Source: Mesorhizobium sp. NZP2298
GTDB lineage: Bacteria; Pseudomonadota; Alphaproteobacteria; Rhizobiales; Rhizobiaceae
Length of the DNA: 64,000 nt
Direction: 5' to 3'
Assembly: GCF_013170825.1 (NCBI RefSeq)
Contig: NZ_CP033365.1
Span: 4,538,001-4,602,000, forward strand
The translations under genes and the position numbers were made by a program. Below the pieces are notes generated by a model that worked only from the letters and a program-made list of their open reading frames with translations, was not told the origin of the DNA and did no database searches. The number at the start of each line of letters is the position of its first letter. Positions within the stretch are counted from its first letter, which is position 1. Shown here in pieces: positions 17,271-24,950 of the stretch.

Positions 17271-18119
17271 TCAGATATCGAAGCTGACCACCTGGTCCAT
17301 GGACTGCGACGGCAGGAGTTGATCCATCTGGCGGGAAGGCTGGTCGCAACCGGTCTCGCCGACGACGCGGGCCGGCACGCCGGCAACCGTCTTGTTGTGC
17401 GGAACTGGCGAGAGCACCACCGAGCCCGCCGCGATCTTGGAGCAGTGACCGACTTCGATGTTGCCGAGAATCTTGGCGCCGGCGCCGATCAGCACGCCAC
17501 GGCGGATCTTTGGGTGGCGGTCGCCACCAGCCTTGCCGGTGCCACCAAGCGTCACGCCGTGCAGGATCGATACATCGTCCTCGATGACCGCGGTCTCGCC
17601 GACGACGAGGCCGGTGGCGTGATCGATGAAGATGCCCTTGCCGATGCGGGCGGCCGGATTGATGTCGGTCTGGAAGACCGAGGACGAGCGGCTCTGCAAA
17701 TAGAGCGCGAAGTCCTTGCGGCCCTGGTTCCACAGCCAATGCGCCAGCCGATGGGTCTGGATGGCGTGAAAGCCCTTGAAATACAGCACTGGCATGATGA
17801 AGCGGTCGCAGGCCGGATCGCGGTCGTAATAAGCCTGGATGTCGACGCGCACGGTCGTCGGCCAGTCCTTGTCGTCAGCCAGCATCGATTTGAAGGTCTG
17901 GCGGATGAGATCGGAGCCGATGTCCTGATGGGCAAGCCGCTCGGCGATCCGGTGGATGACGGCCTCTTCCAGGCTCTCCTGGTTCAGGATCGTCGAATAG
18001 AGGAACGCCGCGAGAAGCGGATCGCGGTTGACCGCGTCCATCGCCTCGTCGCGGATCGAACGCCAGATCGGATCCACCGGCTGCAACGCGCTGTGGCGGG
18101 AAATGCTGATGCTGTTCAT
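17271..18119 (-). CDS. cysE: Serine O-acetyltransferase
   Basis: 282 aa from ATG at 18119. CysE acetylates serine with acetyl-CoA, the first step of cysteine synthesis. The N-terminal helical domain (DPIWRSIRDEAMDAVNRDP) precedes the left-handed beta-helix with RIGKGIFIDHATGLVVGETA and HGVTLGGTGKAGGDRHPK. The catalytic Asp/His and CoA sites are intact, and the C-terminal tail ends in Ile, as needed for docking into CysK. DUF3126 lies downstream on the same strand. Confidence 0.97.
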   Translation of the reverse strand: MNSISISRHSALQPVDPIWRSIRDEAMDAVNRDPLLAAFLYSTILNQESLEEAVIHRIAERLAHQDIGSDLIRQTFKSMLADDKDWPTTVRVDIQAYYDRDPACDRFIMPVLYFKGFHAIQTHRLAHWLWNQGRKDFALYLQSRSSSVFQTDINPAARIGKGIFIDHATGLVVGETAVIEDDVSILHGVTLGGTGKAGGDRHPKIRRGVLIGAGAKILGNIEVGHCSKIAAGSVVLSPVPHNKTVAGVPARVVGETGCDQPSRQMDQLLPSQSMDQVVSFDI

Positions 18120-18264
18120 CGACGTCTCGTCCTGCGTCCTGCTGGCTTGCCTGTTGTGCTGCCTGCTGTCTGGCCGCACATATAAGTCAGATCATAGCAC
18201 GATTGAACTCAATTTTCCTTAGTGCTGTGTCAAATGGTTTTGGTTCGCAGGAATTCAAGCAGCC

Positions 18265-18870
18265 ATGGAAAACGAACCCTTGATCGACCCGGCTCTGAAA
18301 ACCGAGTTGTCAGTGCTCTATCGGGGCGAGGACCGCCACTACCACAACCTCACCCATATCGAGGCGATGCTGGCGCTGGCCGGCGACTATCGAGCGTCGC
18401 TGCAAGACCCCGAAGCCGTTGAAGCGGCAATCTGGTTCCACGACGCCATCTATGACAGCAAGGCCAAGGACAATGAGGCCAGAAGTGCCGCTCTTGCCGA
18501 GAAAAAGCTTGCGGGCAGCACCGATGCCGGGCGCCTGAACCGCATCAGTGCGATGATCCTCGCCACCGCCACGCACCAACTGCCTTTCTTCGACAACGCG
18601 GCGGCAACACGTGACGCGAGCCTCTTCCTCGACATGGACCTGTCGATCCTGGGTAGCGCGCCGGATGCTTTCGACGCCTATGAACGCGCGGTCCGCCGCG
18701 AATATGACTGGGTGGAGGAGCCGATGTGGCGTGCCGGACGGGGTGCCGTGCTGAAGGATTTCCTTGCCCGCCCACATATCTTCCACACGCAGGAATTTCG
18801 CCAGCGCTTCGAGCCTCAGGCCATGCTGAACATGGCGCGCTCGCTGGAGACCCTGCAAAAGCCGTCGTGA
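18265..18870 (+). CDS. HD-domain metal-dependent phosphohydrolase-like protein (COG4339 type)
   Basis: 201 aa. The motif sequence RHYHNLTHIEAML followed by AAIWFHDAIYDSKAKDNEA gives the H...HD metal ligands of this predicted phosphohydrolase family, and ATATHQ and FLDMDLSILG supply the later His and Asp. The substrate is unknown. It has sometimes been mis-annotated as an NMDA-receptor subunit. It is separated from cysE by a divergent promoter region of about 145 bases, and agmatinase follows in the same direction. Confidence 0.85.
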   Translation: MENEPLIDPALKTELSVLYRGEDRHYHNLTHIEAMLALAGDYRASLQDPEAVEAAIWFHDAIYDSKAKDNEARSAALAEKKLAGSTDAGRLNRISAMILATATHQLPFFDNAAATRDASLFLDMDLSILGSAPDAFDAYERAVRREYDWVEEPMWRAGRGAVLKDFLARPHIFHTQEFRQRFEPQAMLNMARSLETLQKPS

Positions 18871-18971
18871 TTTTTCGCGCTGGTTCTCCCGGCTTTCGCG
18901 TGCGGCGCAAGAAGGCAGAACTGCGAGATGCCGAATTCGTCAAACGTGGACTCTTCCGAGGTGCCAGCATC

Positions 18972-19937
18972 ATGAGCAGCAATTTCTTCCAGCCGGTCGA
19001 TGCCTCGGCCGTTCCCCGCTTTGCCGGGCTGTCGACCTTCATGCGGCTGCCGGCGGTGGCGAGCGCCGAAGGACTCGATATCGCTCTCCTCGGCATACCG
19101 TGGGATGGCGGCACGACCAACCGCGCCGGCGCCCGCCACGGACCGCGCGAGATCCGCAACCAGTCGAGCCTCATGCGGCGCGTCCACCATGTCTCGGGGA
19201 CCGAGCCGTTCAGCATCGCCAATGTCGCCGATGTCGGCGATCTCTCGGTCAATCCGATCAATCTCATGGACGGCTTGAAGCGCATTGAGGAAGGCATCGC
19301 TGCGATCGTGACGGCAGGCGCCATTCCGCTTGCCGCCGGCGGCGACCATCTGACCACACTGCCGGTGCTGCGCGCCGTTGCCAGGGAGCGTGCGGTCGGC
19401 ATGATCCATTTCGATGCGCATTCCGACACCAACGACCGTTATTTCGGTGACAACCCTTATACGCACGGCACGCCGTTCCGCCGCGCCATCGAGGAAGGCC
19501 TGCTCGACCCGAAACGGGTCGTGCAGATCGGCATCCGAGGCTCGATCTATGAACCGGGCGAGCACGACTGGGCGGTCGCCCAGGGTATTCGCATCATCTA
19601 CATGGAGGAATTCGTCAGGCGGGGTGCTGCCAGCGTCATGGAGGAAGCGCGCGCCATCGCCGGAACCGGCCCAACCTATGTGACCTTCGACATCGATTGC
19701 ATCGACCCGTCGATGGCGCCGGGAACAGGCACGCCCGAGCTCGGTGGCTTCACCACCCGCGAGGCGCAGGAAATGGTGCGCCTGCTCGACGGGCTGAACA
19801 TTGTAGGCGCCGATGTCGTGGAAGTGGCGCCGCCATTCGATCTCGCCGGCATGACGGCGCTGGCGGGTGCCACGATGATGTTCGAATTGCTGTGCGTGCT
19901 GGCGAAATCGGTCCAAGCAGCCAGAGCACCGGACTAA
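18972..19937 (+). CDS. speB: Agmatinase / ureohydrolase family
   Basis: 321 aa from ATG at 18972; the frame is open upstream over the HD gene but has no coding character. All manganese-binding ureohydrolase motifs are present: AAGGDHLTT, MIHFDAHSDTND and TFDIDCIDPSMAPGTGTPE. The form closely matches rhizobial agmatinases, giving putrescine and urea from agmatine. Related members hydrolyse guanidinobutyrate or similar, so substrate identity is likely but not certain. Confidence 0.9.
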   Translation: MSSNFFQPVDASAVPRFAGLSTFMRLPAVASAEGLDIALLGIPWDGGTTNRAGARHGPREIRNQSSLMRRVHHVSGTEPFSIANVADVGDLSVNPINLMDGLKRIEEGIAAIVTAGAIPLAAGGDHLTTLPVLRAVARERAVGMIHFDAHSDTNDRYFGDNPYTHGTPFRRAIEEGLLDPKRVVQIGIRGSIYEPGEHDWAVAQGIRIIYMEEFVRRGAASVMEEARAIAGTGPTYVTFDIDCIDPSMAPGTGTPELGGFTTREAQEMVRLLDGLNIVGADVVEVAPPFDLAGMTALAGATMMFELLCVLAKSVQAARAPD

Positions 19938-19959
19938 GCGGAAGCACCAGCGCGGCGGC

Positions 19960-20727
19960 TCACAGCGGATTTTCGGCGTAGAACTCCAGAACGCGTTGCT
20001 TGAAGGTCTTGTCCCCGACCGCCAGCATGTGGTCGCGGCCTTCGATGTGGAAAGCCCTGGCGTTCGGCATCAAGGCGGCAAGCTCGTCGGGCGAGCCGCC
20101 TATATCGTCTATCGTGCCGACGGCAACCAGTGTCGGCTGGGCGATGCGGGCAATATCCGCCTCATCAAGCAATTCCCGGGATTTGGCGATGCAGGCGGCA
20201 AGCGCCCGGCGATCACTGCGGGTCTGGTCGGCGAAGGCGCGAAAGGAGCGGCCGCGCGGATGGGTGGTCGCGGCTGGATCCTCGGCAATCAGGGCCGCGG
20301 CAATCGGATCCCAGTCGCCGACGCCGTCGATCATGCCGATGCCAAGGCCGCCAAAGACCAGCGTCGCCACCTTGTCCGGATCGGACAGGGCCAGGAACGC
20401 CGCGATGCGCGCGCCCATCGAATAGCCCATGACATGGGCCCGTTCGATGCCGAGATGGTCGAGCAAGGCGGCGGCATCGGACGCCATTTTCGCGGGTGTA
20501 TAATCGGCCTCGTCATAGCTCTTGGATGAAGAGCCATGGCCGCGATTGTCGAAGGCGATGGCGCGATAGCCGGCGTCGTTGAGCGTCTTGAACCAGCCGG
20601 GCGACACCCAGTTGACATAATGGCTCGAAGCGAAGCCGTGGATCATGAGCACGGGATCGCCCTCGCCCGACGCCGGCTGGCGGTCGAGGAAGGCAAGATC
20701 GAACCCGTCATGGGAAAAAAACTGCAT
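19960..20727 (-). CDS. Alpha/beta-hydrolase
   Basis: 255 aa. The oxyanion motif MIHGFASSHYVNW, the FDNRGHGSS segment, the nucleophile elbow VMGYSMGARIA (Ser in GYSMG), an acid in VGTIDDIGGS and a terminal His in EGRDHMLAVGD define a complete catalytic triad. The substrate is unknown. It is the third gene of a probable leftward operon csp-DUF192-hydrolase, 19 bases after the DUF192 stop. Confidence 0.9.
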   Translation of the reverse strand: MQFFSHDGFDLAFLDRQPASGEGDPVLMIHGFASSHYVNWVSPGWFKTLNDAGYRAIAFDNRGHGSSSKSYDEADYTPAKMASDAAALLDHLGIERAHVMGYSMGARIAAFLALSDPDKVATLVFGGLGIGMIDGVGDWDPIAAALIAEDPAATTHPRGRSFRAFADQTRSDRRALAACIAKSRELLDEADIARIAQPTLVAVGTIDDIGGSPDELAALMPNARAFHIEGRDHMLAVGDKTFKQRVLEFYAENPL

Positions 20728-20746
20728 CGGAAGGCGACCCCTGCTC

Positions 20747-21310
20747 TCAGTCGGAATCGACGTTCGGAGAATCGCCCTTGTCCGCCGGCGGCATGCTGGG
20801 CCCCGACGCGGTGCCGATCACGGGATGACGCAACAGATCGCCGTCCATGATGCCGTCCTTGGCGGCTGTACCGGCCTTGAGCTCAAGTACGAAACGGACC
20901 GGCTCACCGGGCGACACAATCGCCTCGGATTGCGGCTCCCCTTGCTTGATCGCGCGGATCCTGCCGTCCTGGCCGACAAAGATCAGGTCGAGCGGCATCG
21001 GCGTGTTCTTCATCCAGAAACTGACATCGCGTGTCTCGTCGAAGACGAACAGCATGCCATGATTGGCAGCCATGTCCTCTCGGAACATCAGGCCGGCCTC
21101 ACGCTCGGCCTCGGTGTCGGCGACTTCGATCGAGAAGGAGCGTTCGCCTTGTTTCGTCACCGCGACCAGCGGCGCCGGGTCGACCGGAAGGATCATCGCC
21201 CGGCCGTCGGCCGCGCTGGGGACCTGGAAATAGAAGAAGGCGCCTGCGGCGATGATGACGGCAGCAGCGGCGCACAACACGCCCGCCGTCAGCCAGTTCT
21301 TGTGAGTCAT
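20747..21310 (-). CDS. DUF192 exported or membrane-anchored protein
   Basis: 187 aa. An N-terminal hydrophobic segment (GVLCAAAAVIIAAGAFFYF) is a signal anchor. The DUF192 domain follows with REAGLMFREDMAANHGMLFV, VSFWMKNTPMPLDLIFV and IVSPGEPVRFVLEL. DUF192 is a widespread family of unknown function. The last 25 residues are low complexity. It lies 24 bases downstream of the cold-shock gene, consistent with an operon; such csp-DUF192 pairs recur in Rhizobiales. Confidence 0.9.
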   Translation of the reverse strand: MTHKNWLTAGVLCAAAAVIIAAGAFFYFQVPSAADGRAMILPVDPAPLVAVTKQGERSFSIEVADTEAEREAGLMFREDMAANHGMLFVFDETRDVSFWMKNTPMPLDLIFVGQDGRIRAIKQGEPQSEAIVSPGEPVRFVLELKAGTAAKDGIMDGDLLRHPVIGTASGPSMPPADKGDSPNVDSD

Positions 21311-21334
21311 ATGAAATCCTCGGCCGGGCCCGCC

Positions 21335-21931
21335 CTAGTGCGAGATCGGCAAGGTGCCCATATCGGGGTGAATTTCGGCGGCCATAAGGCCTTTGTCACC
21401 ACGACCGAAACGGACAAGCACAACCTGCCCCGGCCGAAGCTCGGTGATGCCGTAGCGGCGCAAGGTCTCCATATGGACAAAGATGTCCTCGGTGCCCTCG
21501 CCACGCGTCAGGAAGCCGAAACCCTTGGTGCGGTTAAACCACTTGACCAAAGCGCGTTCGAGCCCGCTCTCCGGCGTCACCGCGACATGGGTGCGCTGTT
21601 CCTGCATTTCGGCGGGATGGACGGCGGTGGTGACATCCATGGACAGCACGCGGAAGGCCTGCAGCCCGCGATCGCCCTGTTTGACCAGGCACACGACGCG
21701 CGCCCCTTCCAAGGCTGTCTGAAAACCGTCTTTTCGAAGGCATGTCACATGGAGGAGGATATCGCCCGAGACACCGTCATCGGGAAGGATGAACCCGTAG
21801 CCCTTGGCCACATCGAACCACTTGATGGCGCCGGCAATTTCGGTCAGGTCGGCGGCATCGCCGCCTTCATCGCGCTTCAAGGCGTCGCCAAGGGTTCCGG
21901 CCCGCCCCGTCAAAGAGGCCTTTTCCCCCAT
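21335..21931 (-). CDS. Double cold-shock-domain protein
   Basis: 198 aa from ATG at 21931 (MGEKASLTG). Two cold-shock domains are visible. The first has [20 protein letters not shown] and [13 protein letters not shown]; the second has [20 protein letters not shown] and [13 protein letters not shown]. Both keep the RNP1-like aromatic motif (KGYGFI, KGFGFL) that binds single-stranded RNA or DNA, while RNP2 is DILLHV / DIFVHM. This is a typical alphaproteobacterial two-domain CSP, longer than the 70-residue CspA. Confidence 0.95.
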   Translation of the reverse strand: MGEKASLTGRAGTLGDALKRDEGGDAADLTEIAGAIKWFDVAKGYGFILPDDGVSGDILLHVTCLRKDGFQTALEGARVVCLVKQGDRGLQAFRVLSMDVTTAVHPAEMQEQRTHVAVTPESGLERALVKWFNRTKGFGFLTRGEGTEDIFVHMETLRRYGITELRPGQVVLVRFGRGDKGLMAAEIHPDMGTLPISH

Positions 21932-22149
21932 AAGAATGCCCCCTTTTTTGCAACAACACCGCAACTGATTCTTGACACCAGATTAACACCGCGGCTTCCG
22001 GTGTGTGCAAGACCTGCCGTGCCTTTTTTCACGGTTCATTGCGCGAATACCGGATTTGTTCTTTGCCGGCATTGCCTGCGGCCGGCAGATTGCCCTTTGC
22101 GCGGGTCGACCCTATGTTGCGCCGCATCCCAACAGATCGAGGAAAACAC

Positions 22150-22590
22150 ATGCGCTATCTGCACACCATGGTCCGCGTCGCCGATGTCGATGCCTCGCTC
22201 GATTTCTACTGCAACAAGCTCGGGTTGAAGGAAGTCCGCCGCTATGAAAACGAACAGGGCCGCTTCACGCTGATCTTCCTAGCCGCCTCAGAGGACGAGC
22301 AGAGCGGCATCGACGAGAAGGCGCCGCTGATCGAACTCACCTACAACTGGGACCCCGAAGACTACAAGGGCGGGCGCAATTTCGGCCACCTCGCCTATGA
22401 GGTCGACGACATCTACGCCACCTGCCAGCACCTGATGGATAATGGCGTCATCATCAACCGGCCGCCGCGCGACGGCAACATGGCCTTCATCAAGTCGCCG
22501 GACGGCATCTCGATCGAGCTTTTGCAGAAAGGCCCGGCCAAGGCCAAGGCCGAACCCTGGGCTTCGATGCCGAACACCGGAAGCTGGTAG
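22150..22590 (+). CDS. gloA: Lactoylglutathione lyase (glyoxalase I)
   Basis: 146 aa from ATG at 22150 ([20 protein letters not shown]), preceded by GAGGAAA. Signatures are the metal-binding His in LHTMVRV, the first Glu in [22 protein letters not shown] with the second His, and SIELLQKG with the last Glu. It converts the hemithioacetal of methylglyoxal and glutathione to S-lactoylglutathione. It is divergent from the cold-shock operon over a 218-base gap. Confidence 0.95.
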   Translation: MRYLHTMVRVADVDASLDFYCNKLGLKEVRRYENEQGRFTLIFLAASEDEQSGIDEKAPLIELTYNWDPEDYKGGRNFGHLAYEVDDIYATCQHLMDNGVIINRPPRDGNMAFIKSPDGISIELLQKGPAKAKAEPWASMPNTGSW

Positions 22591-22642
22591 GCGTTGACCG
22601 GACACCGGGAGGACACCGCCCGGCAGCCCTTTGGCGCTCGGC

Positions 22643-22688
22643 AAGATAATGCCTATCTTCGGGGTGTCGTGCCGGCGCCAGCGCCGGC
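22643..22688. repeat. Hairpins after gloA
   Basis: AAGATA (22643) pairs with TATCTT (22654), and GCCGGCGC (22671-22678) pairs with GCGCCGGC (22681-22688). There is no T-run. These may slow or end transcription between gloA and the DUF2218 gene. Confidence 0.4.
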
Positions 22689-22730
22689 CCATTGTCATGC
22701 GAACGGGCACCCGCCCGCGGAGAATTCCAC

Positions 22731-23021
22731 ATGCCGTCCAGCCATGCCGACGTCGCCACCGAACATGCCAGCCGCTACCTGCAGCAATTGTGCAAGCATT
22801 GGGCGCACAAATTCCCGGTCGAGTTCGATCCGCACCATGGCACGATCGATCTCTCGCTCGGTCGCACCGTCATGGATGCCGATGCGACCGCACTGCACAT
22901 CAAGGTGTCGACCGATGAGGCAGGATCGCTCGAGCGCCTGGAAAGCGTGGTCGCTGATCACATCAAGCGCTTCGCCTTCCGCGAAGAACTGACCTTCGAC
23001 TGGAAGCCGGCGGCGGCGTGA
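22731..23021 (+). CDS. DUF2218 family protein
   Basis: 96 aa from ATG at 22731. The pattern EHASRYLQQLCKHWAHKFPV, the central beta part (GTIDLSLGRTVMDADATALH) and a C-terminal VVADHIKRFAFREELTFDW match the DUF2218 family, which is small, cytoplasmic and of unknown role. It is the last core gene before the AT-richer islet that begins just after its stop. Confidence 0.88.
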   Translation: MPSSHADVATEHASRYLQQLCKHWAHKFPVEFDPHHGTIDLSLGRTVMDADATALHIKVSTDEAGSLERLESVVADHIKRFAFREELTFDWKPAAA

Positions 23022-23440
23022 TCTAGCTATGTCGAAAATGGCAGCTAACGAGTTAGGCTTCGATCTGCTTCAAAACTAAGGAGCTGTACGTTAGACGAGC
23101 ACGATCACGGCCACACGCGAAGGCACTTGCGTGAAGCGGGGCACCTACACACGGAGCCTCCGATCAACCGGCGCAATTCATCAGGGTCTCAGGTCATAAA
23201 CTGAGAGGATTGGACTCAGAAGAAGATCCAATCATTGCCGCCTGATGAACCTCAACAGCATCGGTTCGCCACGCTCTTTCGTGAGCTGAAATTTCAGGGA
23301 GTTCTACTCCGAATGTAGAACCTACAGTTCACTACGACTCCGGAAAAATAAATACATACGCAGGCGATGCCTTTAAATATTGTCAGTAAATATGGCGGGA
23401 TAAGGCACAAAATAAATCGGGCTCAACGCAGTGTTACAAA
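23022..23440. other. AT-richer non-coding stretch, left edge of islet
   Basis: Composition changes sharply after the DUF2218 stop, with many A/T runs from about 23290. No ORF above 20 residues with coding character is seen, and there is no tRNA or clear repeat. It probably marks the left junction of acquired DNA. Confidence 0.55.
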
Positions 23441-24112
23441 CTAAGTTGCTTTCCAGAGCTGGGGCGTTGCTAGACAATTAGCTAGCATCAAGCCAGTATG
23501 CGCAATGCTGTATCCGATAAGCCGCTCCTGATTTTGGCTGAGTGGCAACTCATCAATCAACTCATATAGATCAGCTTGGTGACCTGGATCCAATGCAGCA
23601 TGTATCCGATGAGTGCGAAAGAACTGCTCCGGAAGGCTAGTCCGCTGGACGATCTCATCGACGAGGTCCATTGAGGGAGCGTTGCTTTCTAACATAATCA
23701 TGTAGCCCATAAGCGCGACCGGATGGAAGTGGTAAATCCAATAGTATTGGGCTCCTACTAAAGCGGCCACATTTGCAGGCGGAGGCGCGGCGAGAACGCT
23801 AGCGCTGCTGACTCCGACCGCGTCCAAGTCCTCGAGGGTCCAATTGTCGTGATGCATCTCCTCCTCGATATGCTTGATAAGATACGGGCCTAAGAGGCGA
23901 CAGACTGGGTCACTTGCCGCGCGTTCCGTTTCGCGATGCGCCGCCACCATAAGGGGCACGCTTGCTCGCGTGATTTGGTGTAGGAGAACAAGGTGGTCAC
24001 AAATCAGCGTCGGCAACTCCGATCGCCCAATTAGAATTCTAGTGGTGGCGCTCAAGGGCGCGGAAAATAGTTTAACTCTCGTCCTGAGCGTTTCACTTTT
24101 GGAGCCATTCAT
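23441..24112 (-). CDS. Heme-oxygenase-like iron-containing redox enzyme (HDO/CADD-like)
   Basis: 223 aa, predicted all-helical. The metal-ligand pattern of heme-oxygenase-like diiron enzymes can be read: H81-IEEEMHH88-DNWTLEDL (E84xxxH88), E142 in YMIMLESNAP, and FFRTHRIHAALDPGHQADL with H171, D175 and H178. Relatives include UndA, SznF and CADD enzymes, which use O2 in natural-product tailoring. Codon use is AT-richer than that of its neighbours. An ISAs1 remnant and a small peptide gene lie just to the right. The family call is good; the substrate is unknown. Confidence 0.75.
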   Translation of the reverse strand: MNGSKSETLRTRVKLFSAPLSATTRILIGRSELPTLICDHLVLLHQITRASVPLMVAAHRETERAASDPVCRLLGPYLIKHIEEEMHHDNWTLEDLDAVGVSSASVLAAPPPANVAALVGAQYYWIYHFHPVALMGYMIMLESNAPSMDLVDEIVQRTSLPEQFFRTHRIHAALDPGHQADLYELIDELPLSQNQERLIGYSIAHTGLMLANCLATPQLWKAT

Positions 24113-24189
24113 GACATCCGACCTCGCTCATTACCCACCTTGAGACCTTAGGCGCGCGATGGAAAGGTGGCAAGGGTTCGCATCCAGGA

Positions 24190-24620
24190 GTGCCCCTGTT
24201 GCCGTAGACAAGTCCCGCCTATCCCATCCCATGCGGTGACCTTCGCTTCAACCGCAGCGCGTCCTCAACCGGGTGCGGCTGGGATGAGGTTGAGAGCCAT
24301 GTGTTGTGAAATTTGCAGGAGCGTGGTCGGTCCATAGTCGGCACTCATCGTCACGGAAGACCATGTCCAGCACCCAATGGACGTTATTCTCGACGGCCCA
24401 GCGATCGCGGACAAGCGGTGCGATCAGGCTTGCAGCGAGAGCCGGCGAAGTAATTTGGAAACGGTATCGAGACCCGGACGTCACCATCATCCACGCCGTC
24501 GACTGGTTGCAGGAGCGCCATCAATGGCTGGCCACGATATCGCCCAGATATCATGGGCGGGCACGCCGGCATGATAGGGACGAAACCGGCGCAGGAGATC
24601 GAGCTTCTTCAAGCTCACCC
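24190..24620 (-). mobile_element. Decayed ISAs1-family transposase
   Basis: Read leftward, an N-terminal piece (KLDLLRRFRPYHAGVPAHDI, about 24545-24612) is fused to a C-terminal piece with RDRWAVENNVHWVLDMVFRD and DECRLWTDHAPANFTT. These are the typical ISAs1 motifs (W.VEN.LHWVLDV.F.DD). The central part is deleted. After NFTT the frame shifts: HMALNLIPAAPG and then LRLKR are found in other frames. No intact terminal repeats were seen. It is certainly inactive. Confidence 0.8.
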
Positions 24621-24705
24621 GATTGCCCCGGGGGAGAACCCTCACTGGCTTGTGCAAGCGCACACGAAGGCCTAAACTTTGAAGGCAGCGTGCGAGGAGG
24701 TCGTT

Positions 24706-24912
24706 ATGAACAACGGTTTGACCAACGTTGAACGCCTGGTGAACGCGGGGGTGCTGGACGATACCGACCTGACAACTGAAGGTCGAGAAGCCATCAATGC
24801 GGTTCCTGATCTGAGCGATGAAGAGATTGAAGGCCTTGCGAGCGTGAAGGAGAAGCTTGGCCTTGATAAGCTTGATCTTCAAGGCAGAAGTGTAGGCATA
24901 TGGCGATTGTAG
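24706..24912 (+). CDS. Small acidic peptide, possible RiPP-precursor-like protein
   Basis: 68 aa from ATG at 24706, with GAGGAGG seven bases upstream. It reads MNNGLTNVERLVNAGVLDDT, then DLSDEEIEGLASVKEKLGLD, and ends GRSVGIWRL. The amphipathic acidic helix-rich body with a short C-terminal tail resembles leader/core layouts of the small domain NCBI calls aroma-sacti cluster domain; this is a resemblance from memory only. It lies 38 bases before the large cyclase-ATPase gene on the same strand and is likely co-transcribed with it. No radical SAM gene is near. Confidence 0.6.
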   Translation: MNNGLTNVERLVNAGVLDDTDLTTEGREAINAVPDLSDEEIEGLASVKEKLGLDKLDLQGRSVGIWRL

Positions 24913-24950
24913 CTCCCTAAAAATAAAAAACCACGTGAGGCGGTCGGCTT

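Noticed and set aside
20645..22228. 527-codon plus-strand frame across the csp-DUF192-hydrolase operon
   Set aside because: It runs antisense over three recognised genes and into gloA out of frame; no domain is visible.
24487..24882. 131-codon minus-strand frame opposite the small acidic peptide
   Set aside because: Only its last 40 residues make sense, as an ISAs1 transposase fragment; the rest is antisense to the peptide gene, which has a strong ribosome binding site.
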